64,000 nucleotides of DNA from Erwinia sp. E602 (GCF_018141005.1 NZ_CP046582.1:1240001-1304000); one strand, 5' to 3'; counted from the first letter of the stretch, positions 1 through 10,601 are shown. Numbers and translations: made by a program. Notes: generated by a model from the letters alone, not told the origin.

Positions 1-270
1 GCTAAGACGGTACGGTACGATCCAGCCAGAGGGATGCTGTTGCTGGCTGAAGCCGAAAGGCGCTATGGAAAGGGGAGACGTGCGGAATCGCGCCTCCTGT
101 TAGATGTTTACCAACAGTCTTTACCTGCTTCGGCAGAGAGCCTGTGGTTAGAGATTCGCTTCGCCGCGCAGGAGAACCGGCCCGATGACGTTAGGCGTTA
201 CGGAGCACGGCTTGCGCGAATTTTTCCACTTTCGATACAGTACCAGCATTTTTTAGCTAATGAATACTGA
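1..270 (+). CDS. pilW: PilW-like type IV pilus biogenesis protein, C-terminal part (5' truncated by window)
   Basis: The reading frame is open from base 1 and ends at 270, so only about 89 C-terminal residues are present. The visible protein is helical and TPR-like ([13 protein letters not shown], then a run about leucine-rich helices, ending QHFLANEY). In this group of enterobacteria pilW (lipoprotein needed for PilQ secretin assembly and pilus stability) commonly sits between rlmN and rodZ, and rodZ follows directly here. Its TGA stop overlaps the rodZ start by 11 bases, suggesting translational coupling. The lipoprotein signal lies outside the window, so the name rests on position plus TPR-like character. 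Confidence 0.72.
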   Translation, partial: AKTVRYDPARGMLLLAEAERRYGKGRRAESRLLLDVYQQSLPASAESLWLEIRFAAQENRPDDVRRYGARLARIFPLSIQYQHFLANEY

Positions 271-1258
271 AGCCACTCAAGAAAAATCTAACGTAAATTC
301 CACAGGCGAGCGCCTGCGCAGCGCCCGTGAACTCAAGGGGCTGACCCAGCAGAACGTTGCTGAGCGCCTGTGCCTGAAACTTTCCACCGTGCGGGATATT
401 GAAGAGGACAAATCGCCTGCCGATCTCGCCTCGACCTTCCTGCGCGGCTATATCCGTTCCTATGCTCGCCTGGTGAATGTACCCGAAGAGGAGCTGTTAC
501 CGATGCTGGCTAAACAGGCACCGGTACAGGCCGCCCGCGTGCAGCCAATGCAGAGTTTTTCACTGGGCAAGCGCCGTAAAAAGCGCGATGGCTGGCTGAT
601 GATCTTCACCTGGCTGGTGCTGTTTGTGGTGGTCGGTCTGACCGGCGCCTGGTGGTATCAGAACCACAAGGCCGCGCAGGACGACCTGGTATCGATGTCC
701 GATCAGAACGCCTCGGTCGGCAGCGATAACGGCCAGTCGATTCCGTTAACCGACGGCAGCGCCGACGGCGCGAACAACATTGAACTGCAACCGTCAGCGC
801 CGTCTGACAGCACGCCTGCCGCTGATGCGGCGGGCGCTGCCCCGGCAGCTGCGGCGCCTGCGGCGACCGCTCAGGCGCCTGCCGCCACGGCAGCACCTGC
901 TCAGGCTGCGAACACACAGCCTGCGGTGGTTTCACCTTCACAGGCACCGGTGGATAACGCCAGCGCACAGCTGCCAACCGGCAGCGCGGCGGTCAGCGCA
1001 CCGGCGGCAGACCCGAACGCGCTGGTGATGAATTTCACCAACGACTGCTGGCTTGAAGTCACCGATGCGGCGGGTAAAAAACTGTTCAGCGGTGTTCAGC
1101 GCAGCGGTGGTAAACTCAGCCTGGCGGGTACCGCTCCTTACCGCTTAAAAATCGGCGCACCTGCCGCAGTGCAGATCGAATACCAGGGTAAACCTGTCGA
1201 TCTGAGCCGTTTTATCCGTACTAACCAGGTTGCTCGCCTGACTCTGGGTGCGCAGTAA
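260..1258 (+). CDS. rodZ: Cytoskeleton protein RodZ
   Basis: RodZ anchors the MreB filament to the inner membrane and maintains rod shape. The 332-residue protein shows the family order: a cytoplasmic Xre-type helix-turn-helix near residues 18-75 ([20 protein letters not shown]), a basic stretch (KRRKKRDG) before one membrane helix near 112-132, a long Ala/Pro/Gln-rich periplasmic linker (about 180-250), and a C-terminal beta domain with the [10 protein letters not shown] motif. It overlaps the end of pilW and is followed after 38 bases by ispG, the same order as in E. coli. The linker is low complexity and probably variable between relatives. Confidence 0.96.
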   Translation: MNTEATQEKSNVNSTGERLRSARELKGLTQQNVAERLCLKLSTVRDIEEDKSPADLASTFLRGYIRSYARLVNVPEEELLPMLAKQAPVQAARVQPMQSFSLGKRRKKRDGWLMIFTWLVLFVVVGLTGAWWYQNHKAAQDDLVSMSDQNASVGSDNGQSIPLTDGSADGANNIELQPSAPSDSTPAADAAGAAPAAAAPAATAQAPAATAAPAQAANTQPAVVSPSQAPVDNASAQLPTGSAAVSAPAADPNALVMNFTNDCWLEVTDAAGKKLFSGVQRSGGKLSLAGTAPYRLKIGAPAAVQIEYQGKPVDLSRFIRTNQVARLTLGAQ

Positions 1259-1296
1259 CGCCTCTGCCCCGGCGCGAGTAATTATGGAGAACCAAT

Positions 1297-2418
1297 ATGC
1301 ACAGTGAAGTCCCCATTACCCGTCGCAAATCCACACGCATTTACGTCGGGAAAGTGCCCGTGGGGGATGGCGCACCGATTGCCGTCCAGTCCATGACCAA
1401 TACCAAAACGACCGATGTCGCCGCCACCGTGGCCCAGATTAAAGCGCTGGAGCGGGTAGGGGTCGACATCGTTCGCGTTTCCGTGCCGACCATGGACGCC
1501 GCGGAAGCCTTCCGCCTGATCAAACAGCAGGTCAACGTACCGCTGGTTGCCGATATCCACTTTGACTATCGCATTGCTTTGAAAGTCGCCGAATACGGTG
1601 TGGACTGCCTGCGCATTAACCCAGGCAACATCGGTAACGAAGAGCGTATCCGCAGCGTCGTCGACTGCGCGCGCCACTACAACATCCCGATCCGCATCGG
1701 CGTCAACGGCGGTTCGCTGGAGCGTGACCTGCAGGAAAAATATGGCGAACCGACGCCACAGGCGCTGCTGGAATCGGCAATGCGCCACGTTGATCATCTC
1801 GACCGTCTTAATTTTGACCAGTTTAAGGTCAGCGTTAAGGCCTCTGACGTGTTCCTTGCCGTAGAATCCTATCGCCTGCTGGCAAAGCAGATCGATCAGC
1901 CGTTGCACTTAGGCATCACCGAAGCCGGTGGCGCGCGTGCCGGTGCGGTTAAATCTGCCATCGGCCTCGGCCTGCTGCTTTCCGAAGGAATCGGCGACAC
2001 GCTGCGTATTTCGCTGGCGGCCGACCCGGTTGAAGAGGTGAAGGTCGGTTTCGATATTCTGAAATCGCTGCGCATTCGCTCGCGCGGGATTAACTTTATC
2101 GCCTGCCCGACCTGTTCCCGTCAGGAATTTGACGTGATCGGCACGGTCAACGCGCTGGAGCAGCGGCTGGAAGATATCATCACCCCGATGGATATCTCGA
2201 TCATTGGCTGCGTGGTCAACGGGCCCGGTGAAGCCACCGTCTCCACCATGGGCGTGACCGGCGGCAGCAAGAAAAGCGGTTTCTACGAAGACGGCGTGCG
2301 CCTGCGCGAGCGTCTGGATAACGACAATATGATTGACCAGCTGGAAGCGCGTATCCGCGCCAAAGCGACGATCCTCGACGAAACCCGTCGGATCAACGTA
2401 CAGCAGGTCGAAAAGTAA
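1297..2418 (+). CDS. ispG: 4-hydroxy-3-methylbut-2-en-1-yl diphosphate synthase IspG
   Basis: IspG (GcpE) carries out the penultimate step of the MEP isoprenoid pathway, converting methylerythritol cyclodiphosphate to HMBPP with a [4Fe-4S] cluster. The 373-residue length matches the enterobacterial enzyme. The TIM-barrel half opens with [19 protein letters not shown], and the cluster cysteines are seen in [13 protein letters not shown] and in the [13 protein letters not shown] segment. A ribosome-binding site (TATGGAGAACC) precedes the ATG. It lies between rodZ and hisS and is probably co-transcribed with both. Confidence 0.97.
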   Translation: MHSEVPITRRKSTRIYVGKVPVGDGAPIAVQSMTNTKTTDVAATVAQIKALERVGVDIVRVSVPTMDAAEAFRLIKQQVNVPLVADIHFDYRIALKVAEYGVDCLRINPGNIGNEERIRSVVDCARHYNIPIRIGVNGGSLERDLQEKYGEPTPQALLESAMRHVDHLDRLNFDQFKVSVKASDVFLAVESYRLLAKQIDQPLHLGITEAGGARAGAVKSAIGLGLLLSEGIGDTLRISLAADPVEEVKVGFDILKSLRIRSRGINFIACPTCSRQEFDVIGTVNALEQRLEDIITPMDISIIGCVVNGPGEATVSTMGVTGGSKKSGFYEDGVRLRERLDNDNMIDQLEARIRAKATILDETRRINVQQVEK

Positions 2419-2502
2419 TGAGCCGGGAGCGACGCACGCCGGCCTGAAAACAGGTCTTTACGGCGGCCGTTCCCCTGACACATTTAATTTGAGAGAGAAT
2501 TC

Positions 2503-3780
2503 GTGGCGAAGAACATCCAGGCCATTCGCGGCATGAACGACTACCTGCCTGCCGACACCGCCGTGTGGCAGCGCGTTGAGCAGATCCTCAAGCAGGTGCT
2601 GGGCAGCTATGGTTTCAGTGAAATCCGCCTGCCGATCGTCGAGCAGACGCCGTTATTCAAGCGCGCAATTGGTGAAGTCACCGACGTGGTTGAAAAAGAG
2701 ATGTACACCTTCGATGACCGCAACGGCGAAAGCCTGACGCTGCGCCCGGAAGGCACCGCAGGCACCGTGCGTGCCGGTATCGAGCACGGCCTGCTGTATA
2801 ACCAGGAGCAGCGCCTGTGGTATATCGGTCCGATGTTCCGTTACGAGCGTCCGCAGAAAGGGCGCTACCGCCAGTTCCATCAGATCGGTGCCGAAGTGTT
2901 TGGCCTGCAGGGGCCGGATATCGATGCCGAACTGATCCTGATGACCGCCCGCTGGTGGAAAGCCCTGGGGATCTCTGAGCACGTGCGCCTGGAGCTGAAC
3001 TCAATTGGTTCACTGGAGGCGCGTGCTAACTACCGTGACTCGCTGGTGGCCTTCCTTGAGCAGCACATCGAGGTGCTGGACGAAGACTGCAAGCGCCGTA
3101 TGTACACCAACCCGCTGCGCGTGCTGGACAGCAAAAACCCGGACGTGCAGGCGCTGCTGAACGACGCGCCGGCGCTGGCCGACTACCTGGATGACGACTC
3201 CCGCGAACACTTCAGCGGCCTGTGCGCGCTGCTGGATGCCGCCGGCATTGCTTACACCGTCAACCAGCGCCTGGTGCGTGGCCTCGACTACTACAACCGC
3301 ACCGTATTTGAGTGGGTGACCAGCAGCCTGGGTTCGCAGGGCACCGTCTGTGCCGGCGGCCGTTATGACGGCCTGGTTGAGCAGCTGGGCGGCCGCGCCA
3401 CCCCGGCGGTCGGTTTTGCCATGGGGCTGGAGCGTCTGGTCCTGCTGATTCAAACCGTTAACCCGGAATTTGAACCGACGCGCAATGTTGATGTCTATGT
3501 TATCGCTTCAGGTGCCGGGGTGCAGGGCGCAGCGATGATGCTGGCAGAGCAGCTGCGTGACGCGCAGCCGGATCTGAAGCTGATGACCAACTTTGGCGGC
3601 GGCAACTTCAAGAAGCAGTTCGCCCGTGCGGACAAGTGGGGTGCCCGCGTCGCGCTGGTGCTCGGCGAAGATGAAGTGGCGAAAGCGCAGGTCGTGATTA
3701 AAGATTTACGTAATGGCGAACAGCAAACGCTGGCGCAGCAGGACGTAGCCGCCACGCTTGCGGCGATGTTACAGCACTAA
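2503..3780 (+). CDS. hisS: Histidine--tRNA ligase
   Basis: Class II aminoacyl-tRNA synthetase that charges tRNA-His. GTG start (reads [16 protein letters not shown]) preceded by GAGAGA; 425 residues as in E. coli. Diagnostic HisRS motifs are present: motif 2 region [22 protein letters not shown], the two histidine-binding motifs [13 protein letters not shown] and CAGGRYDGL, motif 3 ([12 protein letters not shown]), and the C-terminal anticodon-binding domain from about residue 330. It sits between ispG and yfgM in the conserved enterobacterial order, with an 84-base leader after ispG. Confidence 0.97.
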   Translation: MAKNIQAIRGMNDYLPADTAVWQRVEQILKQVLGSYGFSEIRLPIVEQTPLFKRAIGEVTDVVEKEMYTFDDRNGESLTLRPEGTAGTVRAGIEHGLLYNQEQRLWYIGPMFRYERPQKGRYRQFHQIGAEVFGLQGPDIDAELILMTARWWKALGISEHVRLELNSIGSLEARANYRDSLVAFLEQHIEVLDEDCKRRMYTNPLRVLDSKNPDVQALLNDAPALADYLDDDSREHFSGLCALLDAAGIAYTVNQRLVRGLDYYNRTVFEWVTSSLGSQGTVCAGGRYDGLVEQLGGRATPAVGFAMGLERLVLLIQTVNPEFEPTRNVDVYVIASGAGVQGAAMMLAEQLRDAQPDLKLMTNFGGGNFKKQFARADKWGARVALVLGEDEVAKAQVVIKDLRNGEQQTLAQQDVAATLAAMLQH

Positions 3781-3818
3781 GCCCAAAGCAAACAGACGAT
3801 TTAAAGGAGTAGTACTGC

Positions 3819-4439
3819 GTGGAATCGTATAGCAACGAAAACGAACAGGTTGACGCGCTGAAGAATTTCTTCGCTCAGAATGGAAAAGCGCTGGTGGCTG
3901 GCGTGGTGCTGGGCGTCGGTGCCCTGGTCGGCTGGAAATACTGGAGCAGTCATGAAGACAGCGGCTCCCGTGAGACGTCGGCGGCCTATCAGCAGGTGAC
4001 CGCAGCGCTGGATGCCAGCAAACCGGCTACCCTTGACGCGGCGGCGAAGTTCGCCAGCGACAACAACAACACCTACGGTGCGCTGGCGTCGCTGGACCTC
4101 GCGAAGCGTTATGTTGACAATAATCAGCTGGATAAAGCGGCAGCACAGCTGCAGAACGGTCTGCAGGACACCAAAGATGCCAACCTGCAGGCGGTACTGA
4201 ATCTGCGCCTGGCGCGTATTCAGCTGCAGCAGAAACAGCCGGATGCGGTATTAAAAACGCTGGAAAACATCAAGGGTGACGGCTGGGTAGCCATCGTCGC
4301 CGATGTTCGTGGTGAAGCGCTGCTCAGCAAAGGGGATACCCAGGGCGCACGCGACGCGTGGAGCAAAGGCGTCGCGGCCGATACCTCTTCCGCGCTGAAA
4401 GAGATGCTGCAAATGAAAATGAATAATCTGCCAGGTTAA
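3819..4439 (+). CDS. yfgM: YfgM family ancillary SecYEG translocon subunit
   Basis: Inner-membrane protein with a periplasmic TPR-like domain that associates with the SecYEG translocon and periplasmic chaperones in E. coli. GTG start with a strong AAGGAGT site. The 206-residue product has a short acidic N terminus (ESYSNENEQVDALKNFF), one membrane helix near 23-43 (ALVAGVVLGVGALVGWKYW), and helical repeats including NNTYGALASLDLAKRYVDNN and GEALLSKGDTQGARDAW. It is flanked by hisS and bamB, as in E. coli. Confidence 0.94.
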   Translation: MESYSNENEQVDALKNFFAQNGKALVAGVVLGVGALVGWKYWSSHEDSGSRETSAAYQQVTAALDASKPATLDAAAKFASDNNNTYGALASLDLAKRYVDNNQLDKAAAQLQNGLQDTKDANLQAVLNLRLARIQLQQKQPDAVLKTLENIKGDGWVAIVADVRGEALLSKGDTQGARDAWSKGVAADTSSALKEMLQMKMNNLPG

Positions 4440-4479
4440 TAGCGAATAATTTGGCCTGCACAGGCACAAGAGGGATTTC

Positions 4480-5661
4480 ATGGAATTGCGTAAGATACTG
4501 TTGCCGGGACTGATTTCAGTCACTTTACTCAGCGGATGTTCATGGTTTAGCGGTGAAGAGGACGTGGTCAAAATGTCCCCTCTGCCAACCGTGCAAAACC
4601 AGTTTACTCCGGAAAAAGTCTGGAGTACCTCGGTGGGTAACGGCGTGGGTGACTTCTACTCGAACCTGCATCCGGCCTGGGCCGACAGCACCGTTTATGC
4701 GGCAGACCGCCACGGCGTGGTAAAAGCGCTGAACGCTGGCGACGGTAAAGAGCAGTGGAAGGTCGACCTGTCTGAAAAGACCGGCTTCTTCTCCAGCAAT
4801 CTCCCGGCCCTGCTGTCCGGCGGCCTGACCGTTGACGGCGGCCACGTCTACGTCGGCAGCGAGCGCGCGCAGGTTTACGCGCTGAACAGCAGCGACGGCT
4901 CCGTGGCCTGGCAGACCAAAGCCGCCGGTGAAGTGCTGTCGCGCCCGGTGATTAGCGATGGTCTGGTGCTGGTACACACCAGCAACGGCATGCTGCAGGG
5001 TCTGGACCAGACCAGCGGCGTGGTGAAGTGGACGGTTAACCTGGATATGCCGGCGTTGAGCCTGCGCGGTGAATCTGCCCCGGCCGTCGCCTTTGGTGCG
5101 GCGATCGTCGGCGGTGATAACGGCCGCGTCAGCGCCGTGATCCTGAATCAGGGCCAGATTATCTGGCAGCAGCGCATCTCTCAGCCAAGCGGCGCGACCG
5201 AGATCGACCGCCTGGCAGACGTTGATACCACCCCGATCGTGGTAAACGGCGTGGTGTATGCGCTGGCCTACAACGGCAACCTGACCGCCCTCGACCTGCG
5301 TTCCGGTCAGGTGATCTGGAAGCGTGAAATCGGCTCTGTTCACGACATGATCGTCGACGGTGGCCGTATTTTCCTTGTCGATCAGGATGACCGCGTCATT
5401 GCGCTGAGCACCGAAGGTGGCGTGACCATCTGGCGCCAGAGCGATCTGCTGCACCGCAACCTGACCTCCCCGGTGCTCTATAACGGCTACGTGGTGGTTG
5501 GCGACAGCGAAGGCTACCTGCACTGGATCAACACCGAAGACGGGCGTTTCGTGGCTCAGCAGAAACTGGACAGCTCCGGTTTCCAGACCGAGCCGGTGGT
5601 GGCCAGCGACAAGCTGCTGATCCAGAGCAAAGACGGCGAAGTGTACGCGATTACGCGTTAA
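4480..5661 (+). CDS. bamB: Outer membrane protein assembly factor BamB
   Basis: Lipoprotein of the BAM complex, which inserts beta-barrel proteins into the outer membrane. A type II signal peptide ends in the lipobox LLSGC near residue 20. The remainder is an eight-bladed PQQ-type beta-propeller with repeated blades such as VKALNAGDGKEQWKVDL, VYALNSSDGSVAWQTKA and LTALDLRSGQVIWKREI. The 393-residue length matches the family. It closes the hisS-yfgM-bamB run and is followed by a strong intrinsic terminator at 5721-5757. Confidence 0.96.
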   Translation: MELRKILLPGLISVTLLSGCSWFSGEEDVVKMSPLPTVQNQFTPEKVWSTSVGNGVGDFYSNLHPAWADSTVYAADRHGVVKALNAGDGKEQWKVDLSEKTGFFSSNLPALLSGGLTVDGGHVYVGSERAQVYALNSSDGSVAWQTKAAGEVLSRPVISDGLVLVHTSNGMLQGLDQTSGVVKWTVNLDMPALSLRGESAPAVAFGAAIVGGDNGRVSAVILNQGQIIWQQRISQPSGATEIDRLADVDTTPIVVNGVVYALAYNGNLTALDLRSGQVIWKREIGSVHDMIVDGGRIFLVDQDDRVIALSTEGGVTIWRQSDLLHRNLTSPVLYNGYVVVGDSEGYLHWINTEDGRFVAQQKLDSSGFQTEPVVASDKLLIQSKDGEVYAITR

Positions 5662-5720
5662 TCTCACCGCGGTAACATCCGCACCCGGCCGTGATTAACC
5701 ACGGCTGAATTGCGGAAAAA

Positions 5721-5757
5721 ACGGCTCCTGAACGTTCAGGAGCCGTTTTGTTTTTTT
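5721..5757 (+). terminator. Rho-independent terminator after bamB
   Basis: A perfect 11-base stem (ACGGCTCCTGA paired with TCAGGAGCCGT) around a short ACGT-type loop is followed by TTTTG and seven more T. It lies 60 bases after the bamB stop and separates bamB from der. Confidence 0.93.
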
Positions 5758-5868
5758 CCGGGCGTGTTATCCTTAGCGCCATCAGCCCGATCCCTGCGAC
5801 TTAAAATCCTGTGTTTGACAGAAAATCGCTTCGCAGCGGGCCCTATTTTTCAGTTATGAGGCTTTAAT

Positions 5869-7368
5869 ATGGTACCTGTGGTCGCGCTGGTCGGGCGTCC
5901 CAATGTGGGAAAATCTACCCTTTTTAACCGTTTGACGCGCACGCGAGATGCGCTGGTGGCGGATTTCCCTGGACTGACCCGAGATCGCAAATATGGTCGC
6001 GCCGAGGTCGAAGGGCGTGAGTTTATTTGTATTGATACCGGCGGTATCGATGGCACCGAAGAGGGCGTGGAAACGCGTATGGCCGAACAGTCGCTGCTGG
6101 CGATTGAAGAAGCCGACGTGGTGCTGTTTATGGTAGACGCCCGTGCCGGTCTGATGCCCGCCGATACGGCCATTGCTAAGCACCTGCGCTCCCGTGAAAA
6201 GGCAACCTTCCTGGTGGCCAATAAAACCGACGGTCTGGATGCCGATGCCGCCGTGCTCGACTTCTGGTCGCTGGGCCTGGGCGAGATCCACCCGATCGCC
6301 GCTTCACACGGCCGTGGCGTCACCAGCCTGCTGGAGATGGTGCTGCTGCCGTGGATGGACGAAGTCGACCCGCGCGAAATCACCGAAGAAGAAGAGAACG
6401 CCGCCTACTGGGCAGAGCTGGAGCGTGAAGCCGCTAAAGCCCGTGGCGAAGCGGTGGAAGAAGAGCCCGAAGAGGAGTTTGACCCGCGCACGCTACCGAT
6501 CAAGCTGGCTATCGTTGGCCGCCCGAACGTCGGTAAATCAACGCTCACCAACCGTATTCTCGGTGAAGAGCGCGTGGTGGTGTACGACATGCCGGGCACT
6601 ACCCGCGACAGTATCTATATCCCGATGGAACGTGACGAACGTGAATATATTCTGATCGACACCGCCGGGGTACGTAAGCGCGGCAAAATCACCGACACCG
6701 TAGAGAAGTTCTCGGTGATCAAAACGCTACAGGCGATTGAAGATGCCAACGTAGTGATGCTGGTGATCGACGCCCGTGAAGGCATCTCCGATCAGGATCT
6801 GTCGCTGCTGGGCTTTATTCTCAACAGCGGGCGTTCGCTGGTGATTGTGGTCAACAAGTGGGATGGCATGACAGAGGAAGCGCGTGCAGAGGTGAAAGAG
6901 AACCTCGACTTCCGTCTGGGCTTTATCGACTTCGCCCGCATCCACTTTATCTCCGCGCTGCACGGCAGCGGGGTGGGCAACCTGTTTGAGTCGGTAACCG
7001 AAGCTTACGACTGTTCCACCCGCCGCGTGAACACCTCGATGCTGACGCGCATCATGAATATGGCGACTGACGATCACCAGCCACCGCTGGTACGTGGCCG
7101 CCGCGTGAAGCTGAAATATGCCCACGCCGGTGGTTATAACCCGCCGATTGTGGTGATCCACGGTAACCAGGTGAAGGATCTGCCGGACTCCTATAAGCGC
7201 TACCTGATGAACTACTTCCGTCGTTCACTGAAGGTAATGGGTACGCCGATCCGCATCCAGTTCAAAGAGGGTGAGAACCCGTATGAAGGTAAGCGTAACC
7301 TGCTGACCCCGACTCAGCAGCGTAAACGTCAGCGCCTGATGAGCCATCTGAAAAAGAACAAACGTTAA
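5869..7368 (+). CDS. der: Ribosome biogenesis GTPase Der (EngA)
   Basis: Essential GTPase with tandem G domains that acts in assembly of the 50S ribosomal subunit. The 499-residue protein has a first G domain opening [18 protein letters not shown], an acidic linker near 165-200 ([21 protein letters not shown]), a second G domain with [17 protein letters not shown] and NKWDGM, and the KH-like C-terminal domain ending in a basic tail ([15 protein letters not shown]). It has its own leader after the bamB terminator and ends at a hairpin terminator. Confidence 0.97.
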   Translation: MVPVVALVGRPNVGKSTLFNRLTRTRDALVADFPGLTRDRKYGRAEVEGREFICIDTGGIDGTEEGVETRMAEQSLLAIEEADVVLFMVDARAGLMPADTAIAKHLRSREKATFLVANKTDGLDADAAVLDFWSLGLGEIHPIAASHGRGVTSLLEMVLLPWMDEVDPREITEEEENAAYWAELEREAAKARGEAVEEEPEEEFDPRTLPIKLAIVGRPNVGKSTLTNRILGEERVVVYDMPGTTRDSIYIPMERDEREYILIDTAGVRKRGKITDTVEKFSVIKTLQAIEDANVVMLVIDAREGISDQDLSLLGFILNSGRSLVIVVNKWDGMTEEARAEVKENLDFRLGFIDFARIHFISALHGSGVGNLFESVTEAYDCSTRRVNTSMLTRIMNMATDDHQPPLVRGRRVKLKYAHAGGYNPPIVVIHGNQVKDLPDSYKRYLMNYFRRSLKVMGTPIRIQFKEGENPYEGKRNLLTPTQQRKRQRLMSHLKKNKR

Positions 7369-7375
7369 TACCGCA

Positions 7376-7399
7376 AAGGGCCCCGAGGGGCCCTTTTTG
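7376..7399 (+). terminator. Rho-independent terminator after der
   Basis: GGGCCCC and GGGGCCC form a GC-rich stem with a two-base loop, followed by five T, directly downstream of the der stop codon. Confidence 0.9.
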
Positions 7400-7678
7400 C
7401 TGGGCACAAAAAAGTGTTAACCCTGGAAAATATGCAGTTAATCATTTTGTGCTATACCCAATAGCAGGGAGCGCAGTCATACAGGGGTTGTTAATTTTCT
7501 GTTTATTAAATTATGAACCTGGTGGTACAATCCTGCCGCTTTCCAGCAGTGCCCCGGCGCGCCAGCCGTGCCATAGCGGCAGTTGCTTGTAAAGCAGGAC
7601 GGGTTATACCCGTGTACGATGTTAATAAAAATAAGGTCTTAGCGACTCGCGCCTTATTTTCTCCAGGAGTATTTCTGT
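7400..7678. other. Intergenic region upstream of gcd
   Basis: No gene is seen in these 279 bases. There is an AT-rich stretch near 7485-7515 that could hold the gcd promoter, but no convincing -35/-10 pair. The gcd ribosome-binding site is CCAGGAG at about 7663. The yfgJ gene, which lies between der and xseA in E. coli, is not recognised here. Confidence 0.55.
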
Positions 7679-10111
7679 ATGCCTCAGACAAATGCAGGGT
7701 CAGCGAAAGGGCTGGGCTTGTGGTGCTTCCTGCTGGGAATCATTCTCCTTGCAACAGGCCTCTATTTCATCATCGGCGGCGGTAAGCTGATCTCGCTCGG
7801 CGGTAGCTGGTACTTCGTACTGGCCGGCCTGGTGACGCTGGCTTCTGCCGTGCAGTTCTTCCGTCGTAAATCCTCAGCCGTCACCCTGTTTGCGGTGGCC
7901 GCCGTCGGTACCGCGATCTGGGCGCTGGCCGACGTCGGCCTTGACTTCTGGCCGCTGGTTTCCCGCGTGGTGTTCTTCGCCGGCATGCTGTTGCTGGCGC
8001 TGATCACGCTGCCCGCGCTGCGCAAGCGCGAAGGCAAAACCACGCTGGCTAAACCCGCTTACGGCTTCAGCGCCGTGCTGGTGGTGGGCCTGCTGGCGAC
8101 CTTCTGGGGCATGTTCCAGCCGCACCCGACCGTGCCGTTTGCCGGTCAGGAACTGCCGCTGGTGCCGGTCGATAAGAGCAAGCAGCAGAAAGACTGGGAT
8201 AACTACGGCAACACCGCCGGCGGCAGCCGCTTTGTGGCGCTGGACCAGATCACCCGCGATAACGTGAAAGATCTGAAACCGGTATGGACCTTCCACACCG
8301 GCGATACGCCAATTAGCCCGACCGGTAACGGCGCGGAAGATCAGCAGACTCCGCTGCAGGTTGGCGATCGCATCTTCCTGTGTACGCCGCACAACAACAT
8401 TATCGCCGTGGACGTCGACAGTGGTAAGCAGCTGTGGAAAACCGAGATCAACGCGCAGTCCCAGGTGTGGAACCGCTGCCGTGGTCTGGCTTATTTTGAC
8501 GCCACCAAACCGCTGCAGCAGCCAACCGTGCCGGACTCTACCCCGGTTCCTGCGGTGAGCCTGGCCGCCGGTGATACCTGCCAGCGTCGCCTGCTGATGA
8601 ACACCATCGACGCACGTCTGGTGGCGGTTAACGCCGACAACGGCGAGCTGTGCCAGAACTTTGGTAACAAAGGTTTTGTTGATCTGAAAGCCGGCCTGGG
8701 CGATGCGCCAGACCCGCAGTATCAGCTGACCTCCGCGCCAACCCTGGCCGGTACTACCGTGGTGGTAGGCGGTCGCGTAGCCGATAACGTGCAGACCGAC
8801 ATGCCTGGCGGCGTGCTGCGCGGCTTTGACGTAGTGACCGGTGCGATGCGCTGGGCGTTTGACCCGGGCAACCCGGATCCGAATGCGTCACTGAGCAGCG
8901 ATAAGAACTACGTGCGCAGTACCCCGAATTCGTGGGCACCGATGTCCTACGATGCGGCGATGAACACCGTGTTCCTGCCGATGGGCAGCTCGTCGGTGGA
9001 CCTGTGGGGTGCCAACCGTAACGCGCTGGATCATAAGTACGGTGCCTCGATCCTGGCGCTGGACGCGACTACCGGTAAAGAGAAGTGGGTTTATCAGACC
9101 GTGCATAACGATCTGTGGGACTTCGACCTGCCGATGCAGCCGAGCCTGATCGACTTCCCGCAGAAAGACGGTTCTACCAAACCTGCGGTAGTGATCGGCA
9201 CTAAAGCGGGCCAGATCTACGTGCTGGATCGTCTGACCGGCAAGCCGCTGACCGAAGTGAAGGAAGTGCCGGTTAAGCCTGGCAATATTCCGAATGAGCA
9301 GTACACGCCAACCCAGCCGAAGTCAGTCGGTATGCCTGAGATTGGTGCCGGTACGCTGACGGAATCGGATATGTGGGGTGCCACGCCGTTTGACCAGCTG
9401 GCCTGCCGTATCGGCTTCAAGTCCATGCGTTATGACGGCCTGTACACCGTACCGGGTACCGATATGTCCCTGAGCTTCCCGGGTTCCCTGGGCGGCATGA
9501 ACTGGGGCAGCCTGTCTACCGATCCGAACAACCACTATATCTTCGCCAACGATATGCGTCTGGGCCTGTGGGTTCAGATGATCCCGGCGAAAACCACCAG
9601 TGGTCCGGCCAGCAACGGCGGCGAAGCGGTGAATACCGGTATGGGCGCGGTGCCGCTGAAAGGTACGCCGTTTGCGGTGAATAAGAACCGCTTTATGTCG
9701 CCGCTGGGCATTCCGTGCCAGAAGCCACCGTTTGGTACGCTGTCCGCTATCGATCTGAAGACGCAGAAGATCGTCTGGCAGGTGCCGGTGGGTACGGTGC
9801 AGGATACCGGTCCGTTCGGTATTAAGATGAAGGCGCAGATGCCGGTGGGTATGCCTACGCTGGGCGGTACGCTGGCGACTCAGGGTGGCCTGGTGTTTAT
9901 CGCCGGTACGCAGGATTACTATCTGCGTGCGTTTGACAGTTCAACCGGTAAGGAGGTGTGGAAAGCACGTCTGCCGGTGGGTAGTCAGGGTGGCCCGATG
10001 AGCTATGTGTCACCGAAGACCGGTAAGCAGTATATTCTGATTTCTGCGGGCGGGGCGCGTCAGTCGCCGGACCGTGGTGATTATGTGATTGCATACGGTT
10101 TGGATAAGTAA
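7679..10111 (+). CDS. gcd: Membrane-bound PQQ-dependent glucose dehydrogenase
   Basis: Oxidises D-glucose to gluconolactone on the periplasmic side and passes electrons to ubiquinone; in many plant-associated enterobacteria this acidifies the surroundings. The 810-residue length is typical of Gcd. About five N-terminal membrane helices (residues 10-145) are followed by a large PQQ beta-propeller with GKQLWKTEINAQSQVWNRCRG near 245, TGKEKWVYQTVHNDLWDFDLP near 465, and the C-terminal blade AFDSSTGKEVWKARLP. The gene stands alone between der and xseA with its own terminator. PQQ biosynthesis genes are not in the window, so whether the cell makes its own cofactor is unknown. Confidence 0.96.
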   Translation: MPQTNAGSAKGLGLWCFLLGIILLATGLYFIIGGGKLISLGGSWYFVLAGLVTLASAVQFFRRKSSAVTLFAVAAVGTAIWALADVGLDFWPLVSRVVFFAGMLLLALITLPALRKREGKTTLAKPAYGFSAVLVVGLLATFWGMFQPHPTVPFAGQELPLVPVDKSKQQKDWDNYGNTAGGSRFVALDQITRDNVKDLKPVWTFHTGDTPISPTGNGAEDQQTPLQVGDRIFLCTPHNNIIAVDVDSGKQLWKTEINAQSQVWNRCRGLAYFDATKPLQQPTVPDSTPVPAVSLAAGDTCQRRLLMNTIDARLVAVNADNGELCQNFGNKGFVDLKAGLGDAPDPQYQLTSAPTLAGTTVVVGGRVADNVQTDMPGGVLRGFDVVTGAMRWAFDPGNPDPNASLSSDKNYVRSTPNSWAPMSYDAAMNTVFLPMGSSSVDLWGANRNALDHKYGASILALDATTGKEKWVYQTVHNDLWDFDLPMQPSLIDFPQKDGSTKPAVVIGTKAGQIYVLDRLTGKPLTEVKEVPVKPGNIPNEQYTPTQPKSVGMPEIGAGTLTESDMWGATPFDQLACRIGFKSMRYDGLYTVPGTDMSLSFPGSLGGMNWGSLSTDPNNHYIFANDMRLGLWVQMIPAKTTSGPASNGGEAVNTGMGAVPLKGTPFAVNKNRFMSPLGIPCQKPPFGTLSAIDLKTQKIVWQVPVGTVQDTGPFGIKMKAQMPVGMPTLGGTLATQGGLVFIAGTQDYYLRAFDSSTGKEVWKARLPVGSQGGPMSYVSPKTGKQYILISAGGARQSPDRGDYVIAYGLDK

Positions 10112-10139
10112 GCCCGGTTAATTCGTCGAGCTGAATCAG

Positions 10140-10169
10140 GCCCCTTCCATTGCGGAGGGGCTTTTTTTT
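10140..10169 (+). terminator. Rho-independent terminator after gcd
   Basis: GCCCCTTCC and GGAGGGGC form the stem, with the loop ATTGC, followed by eight T. It lies just after the gcd stop. Confidence 0.9.
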
Positions 10170-10181
10170 GCCTGATGAAAA

Positions 10182-10207
10182 GTTCAGGTTCAGGTTCAGG
10201 TTCAGGT
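10182..10207. repeat. Hexanucleotide tandem repeat (GTTCAG)4
   Basis: About four perfect direct copies of GTTCAG lie between the gcd terminator and the 126-bp repeat array. No reading frame uses it. Confidence 0.9.
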
Positions 10208-10214
10208 CAAGGGA

Positions 10215-10565
10215 TCGTTGCCTGTTGGATCGAGATACTCCGGGCCTGTCAGCGGGCGACCCTGCGCGGGTTATCCCGCTCCGGGCTCATCCCGCTGCCC
10301 TCCCGAAAAATGGAGTGCCGGGTTTTCTGGGGATAAGGGCTCGTTGTCTGGTTGATTGAGATACACCGGGCCTGTCAGCGGGCGACCCTGCGCGGGTTAT
10401 CCCGCTCCGGGCTCATCCCGCTGCCCTCCCGAAAAATGGAGTGCCGGGTTTTCTGGGGATAAGGGCTCGTTGTCTGGTTGATTGAGATACACCGGGCCTG
10501 TCAGCGGGCGACCCTGCGCGGGTTACCCCGCTCCGGGCTCATCCCGCTGCCCTCCCGAAAAATGG
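10215..10565. repeat. Tandem array of a 126-bp unit, about 2.8 copies
   Basis: Units begin at 10215, 10341 and 10467; the third is cut short near 10565. The shared segment CGGGCCTGTCAGCGGGCGAC recurs at 10241, 10367 and 10493, exactly 126 bases apart. Copies 1 and 2 differ mainly in their first 30 bases, and copy 3 has one T-to-C change in GGGTTATCCC. Each unit is GC-rich with several short inverted repeats around CCCGC/GCGGG. The array fills the gap between the convergent gcd and xseA genes and encodes no convincing protein. Confidence 0.93.
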
Positions 10566-10601
10566 GCTGCTGCGGTGCCTGGTTGTTAAGGGCTGCGCTT
10601 T

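Noticed and set aside
4540..5667. 375-codon minus-strand frame opposite bamB
   Set aside because: BamB is unmistakable on the plus strand; the opposite frame is His/Val/Ala-rich, as expected from GC-rich codon mirror effects.
10182..10565. CRISPR array
   Set aside because: The repeats are contiguous 126-bp units without short repeat and unique spacer alternation, and no cas genes are nearby.
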